A program made the translations under genes and the position numbers. DNA of 6,492 nt from Acidobacteriaceae bacterium (GTDB taxonomy: Bacteria > Acidobacteriota > Terriglobia > Terriglobales > Acidobacteriaceae): positions 1-6,492 of the forward strand of contig DAICZO010000091.1 of NCBI GenBank assembly GCA_027311125.1, in the 5' to 3' direction. Of the stretch, positions 6,377 through 6,492 are shown piece by piece. A model generated the notes under the pieces. That model was not told where the DNA came from, ran no database searches, and worked only from the letters and a program-made list of their open reading frames with translations. Numbering within the stretch: position 1 is the first letter of the stretch; every line of letters begins with the position of its first letter.

Positions 6377-6387
6377 GAATAGTGCCC

Positions 6388-6492
6388 ATGAAGCCGACTT
6401 TTTCGTCTCCTGCAAACTCGTCCCTACCCTCTGACTCCCTCTCCCAGCCCACGTCGCTCCTGGTGGCCGGCCAGCCCGCACCCTCGGCCTCG
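6388..6492 (+). CDS. Possible partial gene running off the right edge (first 35 codons)
   Basis: The frame from the ATG at 6388 is open to the edge and begins MKPTFSSPANSSLPSD, followed by SLLVAGQPAPSAS. It is Ser/Pro-rich without a recognisable domain or signal peptide, so no function can be given. Support comes from the TATACT box just upstream and from the C-rich third positions in the last half. Against it, the frame is short and low in complexity. A long minus-strand alternative (the 6452 start of the neighbouring gene) would overlap it. If real, it is divergent from the membrane-protein gene, and the roughly 200 bp between 6177 and 6370 is their shared non-coding region, in which I see no other feature. 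Confidence 0.42.
   Translation, partial: MKPTFSSPANSSLPSDSLSQPTSLLVAGQPAPSAS

Noticed and set aside
5838..6434. 198-codon plus-strand frame antisense to the membrane-protein gene
   Set aside because: Arg/His/Pro/Gln-rich with no helix or domain. The minus strand shows a membrane helix and patterned beta-rich segments.
1..6492. CRISPR array, insertion sequence, tRNA, integrase or toxin-antitoxin pair
   Set aside because: No regularly spaced direct repeats, no transposase or recombinase motifs, no tRNA cloverleaf and no paired small genes were seen on either strand.

Overview
The window is about 6.5 kb of GC-rich, tightly packed bacterial chromosome. It most resembles an acidobacterium of the Terriglobus/Granulicella/Edaphobacter type. 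This placement is an inference from protein style: a Tat-exported alpha/alpha-barrel glycosidase, a secreted PA-domain M28 peptidase, and a tiny Cys-rich protein ending in SCADFY. No rRNA, tRNA or phylogenetic marker is present to prove it.

Left part (1-1989): a partial glycoside hydrolase gene with a clear twin-arginine signal runs leftward off the edge from a start at 663. It is divergent from mutY (714-1928), an adenine DNA glycosylase with all four Fe-S cysteines. Only 50 bp separate the two starts. That gap holds two back-to-back -10-like boxes and an imperfect 26-bp dyad.

Middle part (1990-4602): a secreted M28 zinc aminopeptidase with a PA domain (1990-3699) follows mutY on the same strand. 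It converges, with a 5-bp gap, on a small Cys-rich zinc-ribbon-like gene (3705-3899, minus strand). A 165-bp intergenic region leads to an OsmC-family peroxidase (4065-4493). A perfect 14-bp-stem hairpin at 4532-4564 then separates osmC from the convergent transporter gene.

Right part (4603-6492): a CDF-family zinc/cation exporter (4603-5556, minus strand) lies 50 bp downstream of a one-helix membrane protein of uncertain family (DUF3592-like, minus strand, stop at 5607, start unresolved). A probable divergent gene starts at 6388 on the plus strand and runs off the right edge after 35 codons.

The genes are mostly housekeeping or stress functions (oxidised-base repair, organic peroxide reduction, metal efflux, extracellular degradation) and do not form one obvious pathway. 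I found no mobile element, CRISPR array, RNA gene or clear new multi-gene system. The most notable non-coding signal is a TANACT box 7-11 nt upstream of four separate start codons. This suggests nearly leaderless transcripts, and two of these boxes are interlocked in the glycosidase/mutY gap.
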